DNA of 17,834 nucleotides from Spirochaetales bacterium (GCA_007126415.1 SLBH01000160.1:1-17834), one strand, 5' to 3'. Positions 1-7,537 are shown, counted from the stretch's first letter. Notes: generated from the letters alone by a model not told the origin. Translations and numbers: made by a program.

Positions 1-999
1 CCTCCGCAGGAAGCTTCGGAGCCGGAACCACCACCGGAGCCGCAGCCCGAGCCACAACCGGAGCCACAACCGGAGCCCGTGCCCGATCCGCAACCACAAC
101 CGCAGCCCGAGCCACAACCGGAACCGGAAGCGGAGCCCGTGCCGGAGCGTGCGCAGGACCGCGAGGACGCGGTGGAGCAGGCTCCCGAACAGGCTCCCGA
201 ACGCGACCGCGCGACAACGGCAACCGTGCCGGAGATGCCGTCGAGACCCGACGAGCGTGAGCGAGCCACGGCGGTTGAGTTGCCGGAGCAACAGCAGCGC
301 GTAGGCGAAGAGTTCTCGGTTGAGCTACCCGGAAGCGGGTGGGTCTATCTCGGGTCTGAGAACGGGCACAACCGCGTTGAGTTTGTGCGGCGTAGTAGCG
401 AACAGGACCACACCGAGTTTGTGTTTCGCATAGATGAGCCGGGCGATTTTCGACTGCGCTTCCAGCGGCAAGACATGACTCGAGGCGAGATAGAGGACCA
501 CGTGCTAACCGTGACTACATCCGAAGACTCTCAGGAACGCGACGAGTCCAACGGCGAGCGGCTTACGGATGCCGAGGATACCGAGGACGACGAGGACGGA
601 GAAGAGCCTGCCGTGGGTGAACTCGGCGCCGACGAGCACCTCGACGGGCCGGAGGAGCCTGCAGAGGTGGCGGCGCTCGCCGAGTCGGAGATCGACCCAA
701 GCAATATCCCGCCGGAGGAGCTGCTCGAGCGCGCGCGAGAGGCTGCCGAGAACGACGAGATCGGCGCCGCGATTGCGTTCTATGAACACTATCTAGACGC
801 ACGTAACCCGGGTTCGGAAACTGCGCACGCGCACTTCATGCTCGCGCGGCTCTACGAACAACGTTCGGAGCACCGCAATCTAAGAAGATCGCGCGGGCAT
901 TACGCCACGGTCGTGAACGAGTATCCGGTGAGTAGCTACTATCGCCCGGCCGAACAGCGCCTGCGCTACCTCGAACGTCACTTCTTCGAGATTCGCTGA
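1..999 (+). CDS. Pro/Glu/Gln-rich protein with TPR-like C-terminus (5' partial)
   Basis: The reading frame is open from base 1, so the visible 332 residues are the C-terminal part and the true start lies left of the window; the GTG at 79 sits inside the repeat and is not convincing. Residues 1-60 are a Pro-Glu-Gln low-complexity stretch (PEPQPEPQ units), which in envelope proteins often acts as an extended spacer. Next comes a compact beta-rich segment (about bases 310-510, with GSGWVYLG and DFRLRFQRQ), then an acidic linker (EDTEDDEDGEEP). The end (about 700-990) is helical and reads like tetratricopeptide or YbgF/BamD-type repeats: AIAFYEHYLD, HAHFMLARLYEQ, ATVVNEYP, YYRPAEQRL. By analogy it may be an envelope scaffold; the signal peptide or anchor, if any, is outside the window. 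No specific function is recognised. It is followed by the ffh promoter. Confidence 0.75.
   Translation, partial: PPQEASEPEPPPEPQPEPQPEPQPEPVPDPQPQPQPEPQPEPEAEPVPERAQDREDAVEQAPEQAPERDRATTATVPEMPSRPDERERATAVELPEQQQRVGEEFSVELPGSGWVYLGSENGHNRVEFVRRSSEQDHTEFVFRIDEPGDFRLRFQRQDMTRGEIEDHVLTVTTSEDSQERDESNGERLTDAEDTEDDEDGEEPAVGELGADEHLDGPEEPAEVAALAESEIDPSNIPPEELLERAREAAENDEIGAAIAFYEHYLDARNPGSETAHAHFMLARLYEQRSEHRNLRRSRGHYATVVNEYPVSSYYRPAEQRLRYLERHFFEIR
13..140 (+). repeat. Low-complexity GAGCCACAACCG-type coding repeat
   Basis: The 12-mer GAGCCACAACCG occurs at 49-60, 61-72 and 109-120, with degenerate copies (GAGCCGCAGCCC, GAGCCCGTGCC) around them. It encodes the PEPQPEPQ spacer of the partial gene at the left edge. 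All units are multiples of three, so copy-number change would keep the frame. Confidence 0.8.
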
Positions 1000-1023
1000 G
1001 TCCTACAAGCACCTCTCGCCAGG

Positions 1024-1053
1024 TTGACACGGAGAAAGCCGACAGGGTATAAA
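1024..1053 (+). promoter_or_regulatory. Sigma-70-type promoter for the ffh operon
   Basis: A perfect -35 TTGACA (1024-1029) is separated by 18 bases from TATAAA (1048-1053), five of six matches to TATAAT. The predicted transcript start near 1060 gives ffh a leader of about 25 bases. It lies in the 85-base gap after the upstream gene and is the clearest promoter for the plus-strand run to 8224. Confidence 0.75.
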
Positions 1054-1084
1054 AAAGGACACTGACCGGACCGGACCTCACAGT

Positions 1085-2422
1085 ATGCTTGAACGCATTT
1101 CCGATAAATTTAGCCAAATAACGCGTGAAATCAGCGGCAAATCCCGCATAAACGAGAAGAATGTTCGCGACGCGGTAGAAGAGATCAAACTCGCGCTACT
1201 CGAGGCCGACGTGCATGTTCGCGTTGTGCGGCGTTTCGTGAACCGCACGCTCGAGGAAGCCACCGGCGAAGCGGTGCTGAAAGCGGTGCAACCGGGGCAG
1301 CAGTTCATCAAGATCGTGCACGACCGCTTAGTGCAGCTACTCGGCGACGAGCGTCAGGATCTCGAGCTCAAGGGTCCCGATGCGGTCTCGGTGCTGTTGC
1401 TGGTGGGGCTGCAGGGCTCGGGTAAAACCACTACCGCCGCAAAACTCGGCTACCGGCTGCAGCAACAGAACGACCGTCGGCCGCTCTTAGTTGCGGCCGA
1501 CCTTGTGCGTCCGGCGGCGGTGGATCAGCTCGTGACGCTCGGCGGGCAGCTCGGGGTTCCGGTGTATCACGAGCGAGGGGCCTCCGATCCGCTGAAGGTT
1601 GTAAAAGCGGCGCTCAAAGAGGCGAAGAAGCAACAGTACAACACCGTCATCGTCGATACCGCCGGCCGTCTACAGGTTGACGAGCCGCTGATGAACGAGA
1701 TCGCGTCGCTCAGCAAACTCTGCGACCCGCGGGAAACGCTGCTCGTGGCCGACTCAATGGGCGGTCAGTCTGCGGTTGAGGTCGCGAAAGCGTTCAACGA
1801 GCGCATCACGCTTAGCGGGGCAATCCTCAGTAAGTTTGACTCCGACGCGCGCGGCGGCGCGGCGTTCAGTCTCAAGACCGTCACCGGCGTTCCAATCAAG
1901 TTCATCGGTACCGGCGAGAACTCCACCGATCTCGAGCCGTTCTACCCGGAGCGCATCGCCTCGCGTATTCTCGGCATGGGCGACGTCGTGAGCTTGGTGG
2001 AAAAAGCTCAGGACACCATCGACGAGCAAGAGGCGCTCGATCTGCAGGAGAAACTGAAGTCTGAGCAGTTCACGCTGCAAGACTACCTCGAGCAGTTCGC
2101 ACGACTTCGAAAGATGGGTCCGGTCTCCTCGGTGCTGGAGATGATTCCCGGAATGCAGGGCCAGATTGACCCCGACTCAATAGATGAAGGCGCAATCAAA
2201 CGCGAAGAAGCGATCATACAATCGATGACCTTTGAAGAGCGGCTCAACCACCGCATCATCGGCCCGTCACGACGGAAGCGCATCGCACGCGGAAGCGGAA
2301 GCTCGGTGTACGAGGTAAACAGGCTCTTGAAACGATTCGATAAAATGCGCAGTATGATGCGCAAAGCTACGAAAAACAAGAAATACCAGCAGGCAATGCT
2401 GTCGCAGATGCAAAAAGGCTGA
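1085..2422 (+). CDS. ffh: Signal recognition particle protein Ffh
   Basis: GTPase that binds the SRP RNA and signal sequences of nascent membrane proteins and docks with FtsY. At 445 residues it is normal length. The N domain covers residues 1-90; the P-loop GLQGSGKTTTAAK is at 108-120, DTAGR (G3) at 191-195, and the late G-domain stretch TGVPIKFIGTGE near 267-278. The methionine-rich M domain (about 298-445) carries the RNA-binding GPSRRKRIARGSGSS motif and ends in MRSMMRKATKNKKYQQ. Two motifs differ from common bacterial sequences: SKFD (249-252) where TKLD is usual in G4, and DSMGGQSA where DAMTGQDA is usual. The ATG at 1085 has no strong Shine-Dalgarno. It is first in the operon with rpsP, khpA, rimM, trmD and rplS. 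Confidence 0.97.
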   Translation: MLERISDKFSQITREISGKSRINEKNVRDAVEEIKLALLEADVHVRVVRRFVNRTLEEATGEAVLKAVQPGQQFIKIVHDRLVQLLGDERQDLELKGPDAVSVLLLVGLQGSGKTTTAAKLGYRLQQQNDRRPLLVAADLVRPAAVDQLVTLGGQLGVPVYHERGASDPLKVVKAALKEAKKQQYNTVIVDTAGRLQVDEPLMNEIASLSKLCDPRETLLVADSMGGQSAVEVAKAFNERITLSGAILSKFDSDARGGAAFSLKTVTGVPIKFIGTGENSTDLEPFYPERIASRILGMGDVVSLVEKAQDTIDEQEALDLQEKLKSEQFTLQDYLEQFARLRKMGPVSSVLEMIPGMQGQIDPDSIDEGAIKREEAIIQSMTFEERLNHRIIGPSRRKRIARGSGSSVYEVNRLLKRFDKMRSMMRKATKNKKYQQAMLSQMQKG

Positions 2423-2459
2423 AGCTCATACTGAACACGCCGTCAGGAGGAATTGAAAA

Positions 2460-2711
2460 GTGAGCGCAAGAATTCGATTGAAGCGGTTTGGCGCCAAGGC
2501 GCGACCGTACTACCGCATTGTGGTAATGGACTCGCGAACGCCGCGAGACGGCAAGTCCCTTGAAGAAGTCGGGCTCTATCACCCGATCGAGGTAGAAGAC
2601 AAGCAACTCGTCTTGAAAGAGGATCGTATCCGAGACTGGATCGAGAAAGGCGCGAAGCCGAGCGAGACCGTCCGCAAGTTGTTAAATCGTAACAACTTCT
2701 ACCTGAGCTAG
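2460..2711 (+). CDS. rpsP: 30S ribosomal protein S16
   Basis: S16 is a small-subunit assembly protein. The 83-residue product starts SARIRLKRFGAKARPYYRIV and continues VMDSRTPRDGKSLEEVGLYHP, which is diagnostic. The start is GTG at 2460, fixed by an AGGAGG at 2445-2450, nine bases upstream. It lies 37 bases after ffh and 25 before khpA, in the ffh-rpsP-khpA-rimM-trmD-rplS order found in many bacteria. Length is typical and nothing looks unusual. Confidence 0.97.
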   Translation: MSARIRLKRFGAKARPYYRIVVMDSRTPRDGKSLEEVGLYHPIEVEDKQLVLKEDRIRDWIEKGAKPSETVRKLLNRNNFYLS

Positions 2712-2736
2712 GCTCACAGCCTGCAAGGAGGCGGAC

Positions 2737-2970
2737 ATGGAGAAGGAACTCGTTAGCTATATGGCCAAAGCCCTCGTGGACGACCCCGACGGTGTTGAGG
2801 TCAACATAATCGAGGGAGAGAAGTCTACCATCCTGGAGCTGAAGGTTTCGCCGAGCGATATCGGAAAGGTTATCGGCAAACACGGACGAATCGCGAAAGC
2901 AATCCGGACGATTCTGGGTGCGTCGGCAACCAAGACCGGCAAGCGGGTGGTGCTCGAGATACTGGATTGA
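2737..2970 (+). CDS. khpA: KH-domain RNA-binding protein KhpA (YlqC-like)
   Basis: A 77-residue protein that is essentially one KH domain. The GxxG RNA-binding loop appears as IGKVIGKHGRIAKAIR near residues 42-57. In Firmicutes the homologue (YlqC/KhpA) pairs with KhpB and binds many RNAs, affecting cell size and division; that role is inferred from the family. The ATG at 2737 follows an AAGGAGG (2725-2731) at good spacing. Its TGA stop (2968-2970) overlaps the TTG start proposed for rimM, suggesting translational coupling. Its place between rpsP and rimM is the classic one. Confidence 0.93.
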   Translation: MEKELVSYMAKALVDDPDGVEVNIIEGEKSTILELKVSPSDIGKVIGKHGRIAKAIRTILGASATKTGKRVVLEILD

Positions 2971-3488
2971 GCGGCAATAGCGGGAAACGACTGGCCACCG
3001 GTCAGATCGGTGGGCCACACGGCATCCACGGTGAGCTCAAGGTTCGCAGTTGTTCGGGGGAAACCGAGCATTTTTCGCAACTCACGCACGTTACGCTCCG
3101 CAAGGCCGGGGCTCCACGCGAGCTCGAGTTTGAGGTGGAGCACGTGCGGACGCACGGCGAGAAGGTGCTTCTGAAGCTCGTCGGTATCGACACCCCGGAG
3201 GCGGCGCGCAAGTTAAACGGCTTCGAGATCTGGGTGGAACGCGATCGCGCGGCACCATGCGCCGAGGACGAGTACTACATCGCCGACCTGGTCGGCCTGG
3301 CCCTCGTGTACCAAGGACGTGAGGTAGCGACCGTGCGGTCGGTCTGGGATAACGGTGCAACCGCGATGCTCGAGGTTGAGACCGTCGCAAACAAGACCGC
3401 GGTGGTGCCGTTCCAGGAACGGTTTGTGGGCGAGGTAGCGCCGGCTGAGGGACGAATAGAGCTTCTTACCGACTGGATACTGGAATGA
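2967..3488 (+). CDS. rimM: 16S rRNA processing protein RimM
   Basis: RimM binds S19 and helps mature the 30S head. The 173-residue protein opens with the family signature around TGQIGGPHGIHGELKV (about residues 11-26), has a RimM N-terminal barrel, and a PRC-barrel-like second half beginning near EYYIADLVGLALVYQG. The proposed start is TTG at 2967, overlapping the khpA stop as TTGA; no ATG or GTG lies between it and the conserved GPHGIHG motif, and no strong Shine-Dalgarno is seen, so reinitiation after khpA is likely. The TGA stop overlaps the trmD start as ATGA. The exact start is an inference; the identity is secure. Confidence 0.93.
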   Translation: MSGNSGKRLATGQIGGPHGIHGELKVRSCSGETEHFSQLTHVTLRKAGAPRELEFEVEHVRTHGEKVLLKLVGIDTPEAARKLNGFEIWVERDRAAPCAEDEYYIADLVGLALVYQGREVATVRSVWDNGATAMLEVETVANKTAVVPFQERFVGEVAPAEGRIELLTDWILE

Positions 3489-4228
3489 AGTTCACGGTTC
3501 TCACGCTCTTCCCGGAGCTGGTGCACGCGTATTTCGCCAGCTCGATCGCGGCAAAAGCCGTTGAGCGCGGACTGATCCGCTACGAGGTGATCGATATCCG
3601 CTCATACGCCGTAGATCGCCATCGAACCTGCGACGATGCACCGTACGGTGGCGGAGCGGGCATGGTGATGAAGCCCGACGTGGTGGGGCGAGCAATCGAG
3701 AGCGTGCTCGGCGCGGCGTGCCAAGATAGGCTGACGGTATATCCCTCACCTTCGGGGCATTCGTTTACCCATGAGCGCGCCCGGCGGCTTGCAGAGCATA
3801 GCGAGCTTGTGCTAATTTGTGGTCGCTACGAGGGTCTTGACCAGCGCGTTATCGAGCAATACGTAGACCTTGAGCTCTCGATCGGCGACTACGTCATATC
3901 CTCCGGAGAGCTTGCGGCGCTCGTCATTGTAGACGGTGTGTTTCGCCTGTTGGACGGCGTTATCCGCAGCGAGTCGTTGGAGGAAGAGAGTTTTGAAGGC
4001 CAGTTGCTCGAGTATCCGCAGTACACTCGGCCCGAGCAGTTCGCCGGGCGGCGAGTTCCGGAGGTGTTGCTCTCGGGGCACCACGAACGGATTCGCGCAT
4101 GGCGACGAATGCAGAGCATACAGAAAACCGCGAAGGTGCGCCCGGATCTCCTGGAGCGCGCCGAGCTGAGCAACGAAGAGCTACAAATGCTGCGTGAACT
4201 TCGCGAGAGCGGTACCCAAGGAGAATAA
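3485..4228 (+). CDS. trmD: tRNA (guanine-37-N1)-methyltransferase TrmD
   Basis: TrmD uses S-adenosylmethionine to make m1G37 beside the anticodon and prevents +1 frameshifting. The 247-residue SPOUT protein starts MKFTVLTLFPELV. It shows DAPYGGGAGMVMKPD (51-65), LVLICGRYEGLDQRV (108-122) and the trefoil-knot loop LSIGDYVISSGEL (131-143). Asp150 in VIVDGVFRLL aligns with the catalytic Asp of the family (MIDSVSRF in Escherichia coli). The usual loop reads SGGELPA or TGGELPA, here SSGELAA, a mild variant. The start overlaps the rimM stop as ATGA. An AAGGAGA near its end (4218-4224) serves rplS. Confidence 0.97.
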   Translation: MKFTVLTLFPELVHAYFASSIAAKAVERGLIRYEVIDIRSYAVDRHRTCDDAPYGGGAGMVMKPDVVGRAIESVLGAACQDRLTVYPSPSGHSFTHERARRLAEHSELVLICGRYEGLDQRVIEQYVDLELSIGDYVISSGELAALVIVDGVFRLLDGVIRSESLEEESFEGQLLEYPQYTRPEQFAGRRVPEVLLSGHHERIRAWRRMQSIQKTAKVRPDLLERAELSNEELQMLRELRESGTQGE

Positions 4229-4231
4229 GTG

Positions 4232-4591
4232 ATGGATCTGGTTAAAGCGTTTGAGATGGAGCAAGTCGCGGAAGACCGCGAGAACTTCCGCATCGGTGAT
4301 ACCGTCAAGGTGCATTTTTCGATTGTTGAGGGTAAGACCGAGCGAATCCAGGTATTTGAAGGCCTCGTGATCGCCAAGAACGGCGGCGGCGTGAAGCGCA
4401 CCTTCACGGTACGTAAGGTATCGTACGGTGTGGGTGTGGAGCGCGTGTTCCCGCTGCATAGCCCTAAGATCAGCAAGATAGACGTCTCACGCCGTGGCCG
4501 TGTTCGTCGCGCGAAGCTGTACTACATCCGCAACCGCGTCGGTAAAGCCGCCAAGGTTGCCGAGCTGGTACGCAAGCGCCAAGCGAACTAG
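4232..4591 (+). CDS. rplS: 50S ribosomal protein L19
   Basis: L19 sits at the 30S-50S interface. The 119-residue product carries RIGDTVKVHF, EGKTERIQVFEGLVIAK, RTFTVRKVSYGVGVERVFP and RRGRVRRAKLYYIRNRVGKAA, which are family hallmarks. I prefer ATG at 4232 over the in-frame GTG at 4229, because AAGGAGA (4218-4224) is then seven bases upstream; the difference is one residue. It follows trmD directly and ends the translation half of the operon. No terminator is visible after it: the FliK-like frame starts 27 bases later. Confidence 0.97.
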   Translation: MDLVKAFEMEQVAEDRENFRIGDTVKVHFSIVEGKTERIQVFEGLVIAKNGGGVKRTFTVRKVSYGVGVERVFPLHSPKISKIDVSRRGRVRRAKLYYIRNRVGKAAKVAELVRKRQAN

Positions 4592-4618
4592 GTTACCGAG
4601 CCCGGGAGCCGTCGCGAC

Positions 4619-5740
4619 GTGCGCCCCGAAGCGGCCGCCGGCAACATCCGGCTACAGCTCGCCGCTCGCAGCACCCCGCCGCTGCAGAACGGTCGGCTCG
4701 TGCAGGCGCGCGTCGTGAAGGCGCTCACCAACACAAAATGGCTCCTCGCGATAGACGGTAAGACCTATCCCGCCACGAGCAGCGTCCCGGTGCGCGTAGG
4801 AGATATCCTCTCGGCGCGCGTGGAGCTACAGGCGGGCCGCATCTTCCTGCATCTTACCAACGCAGAGACGGCTCGCCAAACCACCCCAATTCTCGAGCGC
4901 CTCGCGTTGCCGCTGGACGAGCGCGCCGCTCAGCTGTTGCGGGCGTTTTTCCGCGAAGGCTTGGCGATAGACCCCGAACGGTTCACCCGCATTCATAGGA
5001 ACGCCACCCGGCTTGGGCTCGAGCAGCCACACGACCTTCGGCTCTTGATTGTTCTCGACCGCAAAGGTCTCTCGGAGCTTCTTGACCTCTGGCCCGAGCT
5101 TCAGCATTTGGTGCTCGGTCGGCGCGATCAACAACAGGATCCCGAGCAGCGCAAGCGGCGAAACCCGCAAGGCGGGCGCGCCGCGAAGGCCGGTATCCAA
5201 GCCGAATCGGCCGATAACCGGAGCGATCACGGGGCCGAGATCTCCAACCTGAGCTCCACGTTACGTTCGCAGTTCACCCGTGCTTCAAACGACACCGCCG
5301 GTCGCGCCGGTGCGATTTTGCAGATCTTCAACCATACGAAGCAACCGGCCGGTGTCGGCGGTGAAAATGAGCACTGGATCGCGGTGCCGCTGCAGATAGA
5401 GCGCGGCGAGTTACGCTACAGCGGTGTCGCGCGTGTGTTGTTGAAACCGCGGGGATCGTTTTCCCGCGCTACGCTGGTGTTACAGGGAGAACGCCGGCGC
5501 TGGGGCGTTGAGTGGTGGAACAGCTCGAGCGGAGCACGCAAGATCGCGCTGTACGTAGACGATCCGCAGCTCGTTGAAAGCGCCGATCCGGAACTGAGCG
5601 CCGCCTGGCGGATGCTCGGCGCGCGTTTAGCGGGCGAAGGAGTGGCCGAAATCGGATTAAGTGGTTTCCCAAAAGGTTTTGATGGGTTTTCATCGGACGG
5701 TGACGATTATATAATAGGAGCTGTAACGAAAAAGCTGTAG
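4619..5740 (+). CDS. FliK/YlqG-like protein (putative hook-length-control-type domain)
   Basis: A 373-residue protein with no enzyme motif. The N-terminal third is a beta-rich segment (ARVVKALTNTKWLLAIDGKTYPA, VRVGDILSARVE). The middle (about 165-225) is Gln/Arg/Ser-rich and looks disordered. The C-terminal part has the pattern of the FliK C-terminal domain: HWIAVPLQIERGELRYSGVA, RRRWGVEWWNSS, ARKIALYVDDPQLVES, AAWRMLGARLAGEGVAEIGL, that is, strand, strand, then helix and a final strand. Position supports this: in Bacillus subtilis rplS is followed, after rbgA and rnhB, by ylqG and ylqH, and the next gene here is a YlqH-like FlhB tail. The GTG start at 4619 has GGGAG (4604-4608) ten bases upstream. 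The function is inferred from fold pattern and synteny. Confidence 0.6.
   Translation: MRPEAAAGNIRLQLAARSTPPLQNGRLVQARVVKALTNTKWLLAIDGKTYPATSSVPVRVGDILSARVELQAGRIFLHLTNAETARQTTPILERLALPLDERAAQLLRAFFREGLAIDPERFTRIHRNATRLGLEQPHDLRLLIVLDRKGLSELLDLWPELQHLVLGRRDQQQDPEQRKRRNPQGGRAAKAGIQAESADNRSDHGAEISNLSSTLRSQFTRASNDTAGRAGAILQIFNHTKQPAGVGGENEHWIAVPLQIERGELRYSGVARVLLKPRGSFSRATLVLQGERRRWGVEWWNSSSGARKIALYVDDPQLVESADPELSAAWRMLGARLAGEGVAEIGLSGFPKGFDGFSSDGDDYIIGAVTKKL
5687..5715 (+). promoter_or_regulatory. Candidate internal promoter upstream of the FlhB-tail and HD-GYP genes
   Basis: TTTTCA (5687-5692) and a perfect TATAAT (5710-5715) are separated by 17 bases. They lie in the last 55 bases of the FliK-like frame, in a patch visibly richer in A and T than its surroundings. 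The predicted transcript start near 5722 gives the FlhB-tail gene a leader of about 28 bases. The -35 is only four of six. Confidence 0.5.
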
Positions 5741-5749
5741 GATGGTTCC

Positions 5750-5998
5750 ATGAGCACTGCCGTCGCCTTGCGATACGATCCCGAACTCCCGGCGCCTTTT
5801 GTACTGGCAAAAGGGCGAGACGAACTCGCGGCGCGGATTCGCGAACTCGCCGAGCAGCACGGAGTACCGCAGGTTAGCGACGGTCCGCTGGCGGAGGCGT
5901 TGTACTTCCTCGAGCCGAACGAACTGGTTCCCGAGGAGTTCTATCGCGTATTGGCCGAAATACTCGTGTTTGTTGGCGCAGTAGACGCAACAGGATAA
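5750..5998 (+). CDS. Stand-alone FlhB cytoplasmic-tail protein (YlqH/FlhB-CC-like)
   Basis: An 82-residue protein matching the C-terminal cytoplasmic subunit of the flagellar export switch FlhB: AVALRYDPELPAPFVLAKG, LAARIRELAEQHGVPQV, PLAEALYFLEPNELVPEEFYRVLAEILVFV. In full FlhB this region follows the self-cleaving NPTH sequence; here the Asn-Pro-Thr-His is replaced by the start MST directly before AVALRY, so the gene encodes a ready-made tail with no membrane part and no cleavage site. Similar small proteins (B. subtilis YlqH) exist but their role is unclear; binding export chaperones, substrates or FliK-type proteins is plausible. AGGAT (5739-5743) precedes the ATG. The HD-GYP gene starts eight bases after the stop. 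Confidence 0.82.
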   Translation: MSTAVALRYDPELPAPFVLAKGRDELAARIRELAEQHGVPQVSDGPLAEALYFLEPNELVPEEFYRVLAEILVFVGAVDATG

Positions 5999-6005
5999 AA
6001 AACAG

Positions 6006-7181
6006 ATGAGAACGCTCCCCGTGAAGGACCTGAAGCCCGGCATGCAGTTTGACCAGCCGGTGTACGTTGACGACGCCACTCTGCTCGTGCCTGAACGCGT
6101 TCCTATCAAAGAGAAAGACCTCAAACGGCTGGAAAAATGGAAGATTGAGACGGTGCGGACTGCGGGGCAGGAAATCGTGATGCGCAGAGTCGGCAAAGAG
6201 GGCGAGGCTCAATCCGGCAGCTTTTTCCAGCAAGCGTTTAACACTCCGGAACAGCAACAGGTTCTCAAGACCTACAGCGAGGTGGCACAAAAGCTGCGCA
6301 GGCTCCATCAGCGAGTAAGAGAGCAAGACGACATCGAGGCGGCCGAGGTAGACCGCATCATCGATGCCGTCCTGCAGTTGCTCGGCGCTCGGCGGCACGA
6401 GATGATTGAGTTCATTCTTTACGGCTTCCAAGGAGAGGCCGGTTATGTTGAGAACGCCATAAACTCAGCAGTGCTCTCGAGCTTGATTGGGATCAACAGC
6501 GGAATGGCCAAGCACAAACTGCTTCATCTCGCAACCGCTGCGTTACTGCACGACATCGGGATGACTCGGCTCCCGGAAGAGATCTTCAACAAAAGCGGGA
6601 AGCTCACGACCGAAGAGCTGAAGCAAATAAGAACGCACCCCATTCACTCTTACAAGATCATTACCCGCGAGCTGCATTACCCCGAGCAGGTAGGCCTTGC
6701 GGCGTTGCAGCACCAGGAGCGCTGGGACGGAACCGGTTATCCCCGCGGGCTCTCCGGCAGCAGCATTATTATTCCGGCGCGCATCATCGCAGTGGTAGAC
6801 TCGTTTGAGGCGATGGTGAGCAAGCGCCCGTACCGCAACTCCATGATCGGATATAACGCTATTCGCGCGATTCTGAGCGACAACGGGCGCCGGTTTGACC
6901 CCGAAGTTCTCAAGATCTTCATCCGCACGATGGGGATCTACCCAATCGGCAGCATAGTGTTGTTGAACGACGGAAGAATCGGCAGGGTTGTGCGAAACAA
7001 CGTTGATGCACCGCTGAAGCCCAAAGTCAAGATTATGATCAACGAGAAAGGTCAGGAGTACCACAACGATCACGGCGAGATTGTCGACCTCTTTGATGAT
7101 CGTAAGCTGTTCATAACCCGTGCGGTAGACCCGAAGGAACTCAACGCGCAGCCCGGCGGGCAAGCCCCGCAGCCGCAATGA
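6006..7181 (+). CDS. HD-GYP domain protein (cyclic-di-GMP phosphodiesterase family, altered metal site)
   Basis: A 391-residue soluble protein. Residues 1-60 resemble the small N-terminal domain common on HD-GYP proteins (PVKDLKPGMQFDQPVYV). The HD-GYP domain spans about 135-315: HDIG at 182-185, HPIHSYKII from 211, HQERWDGTGYP at 236-246, and VVDSFEAMVSKRPYR near 263-277. A C-terminal barrel-like segment follows (GSIVLLNDGRIGRVV). The family cleaves c-di-GMP. Two ligands seem changed: the first His, expected 32 residues before the HD His, is Asn150, and the second His of the HHE motif is Gln237; HDIGK also reads HDIGM. It could be weakly active, inactive or a c-di-GMP sensor. The ATG has only a distant AGGA. 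The TGA overlaps the next start as ATGA. The gene context links it to flagella. Confidence 0.9.
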   Translation: MRTLPVKDLKPGMQFDQPVYVDDATLLVPERVPIKEKDLKRLEKWKIETVRTAGQEIVMRRVGKEGEAQSGSFFQQAFNTPEQQQVLKTYSEVAQKLRRLHQRVREQDDIEAAEVDRIIDAVLQLLGARRHEMIEFILYGFQGEAGYVENAINSAVLSSLIGINSGMAKHKLLHLATAALLHDIGMTRLPEEIFNKSGKLTTEELKQIRTHPIHSYKIITRELHYPEQVGLAALQHQERWDGTGYPRGLSGSSIIIPARIIAVVDSFEAMVSKRPYRNSMIGYNAIRAILSDNGRRFDPEVLKIFIRTMGIYPIGSIVLLNDGRIGRVVRNNVDAPLKPKVKIMINEKGQEYHNDHGEIVDLFDDRKLFITRAVDPKELNAQPGGQAPQPQ

Positions 7182-7537
7182 CGGCGAATTCCACCACTGC
7201 GCGAGGACGGCGCGGTGAGCGTGTCGCGGCCGAGTATCTGCGCGAACACGGCTATGAGATCCTTGAAATTAACTTCAGAAGCGGCCCGGGTGAGGTCGAT
7301 ATAGTAGGTACGAGGCAGGATACCGTGGTGTTCTTCGAGGTCAAAACCTGGGCCGCCGTCCCGTGGAGCGAGCTCGCGTATGCGGTCACACGCAGCAAAC
7401 GAGCGCGTATCACTGCGGCCGCGCAGCTATATATGGCCGGTGCGCCGCAGTTGCGTTCCTATCGCATCCGCTTCGATCTGCTGCTGGTGTCGCCGAAAGA
7501 GGGAGTCGTGCGACATATTGAAAACGCGTTCGCATAG
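7178..7537 (+). CDS. YraN/UPF0102 family protein (endonuclease-like fold)
   Basis: A 119-residue protein of the UPF0102 family, related to Holliday-junction-resolvase-like nucleases; its cellular role is unsettled. The signature is clear: RGRRGERVAAEYLREHGYEIL, then INFRSGPGEVDIVG and VVFFEVKTW, where GE-D and E-K are the restriction-endonuclease-type acidic and lysine residues. The end (AVTRSKRARITAAAQLYMAG) also fits. The ATG overlaps the stop of the HD-GYP gene as ATGA, indicating coupled translation. In many genomes yraN lies near rplS-trmD, as here. Confidence 0.9.
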   Translation: MTANSTTARGRRGERVAAEYLREHGYEILEINFRSGPGEVDIVGTRQDTVVFFEVKTWAAVPWSELAYAVTRSKRARITAAAQLYMAGAPQLRSYRIRFDLLLVSPKEGVVRHIENAFA

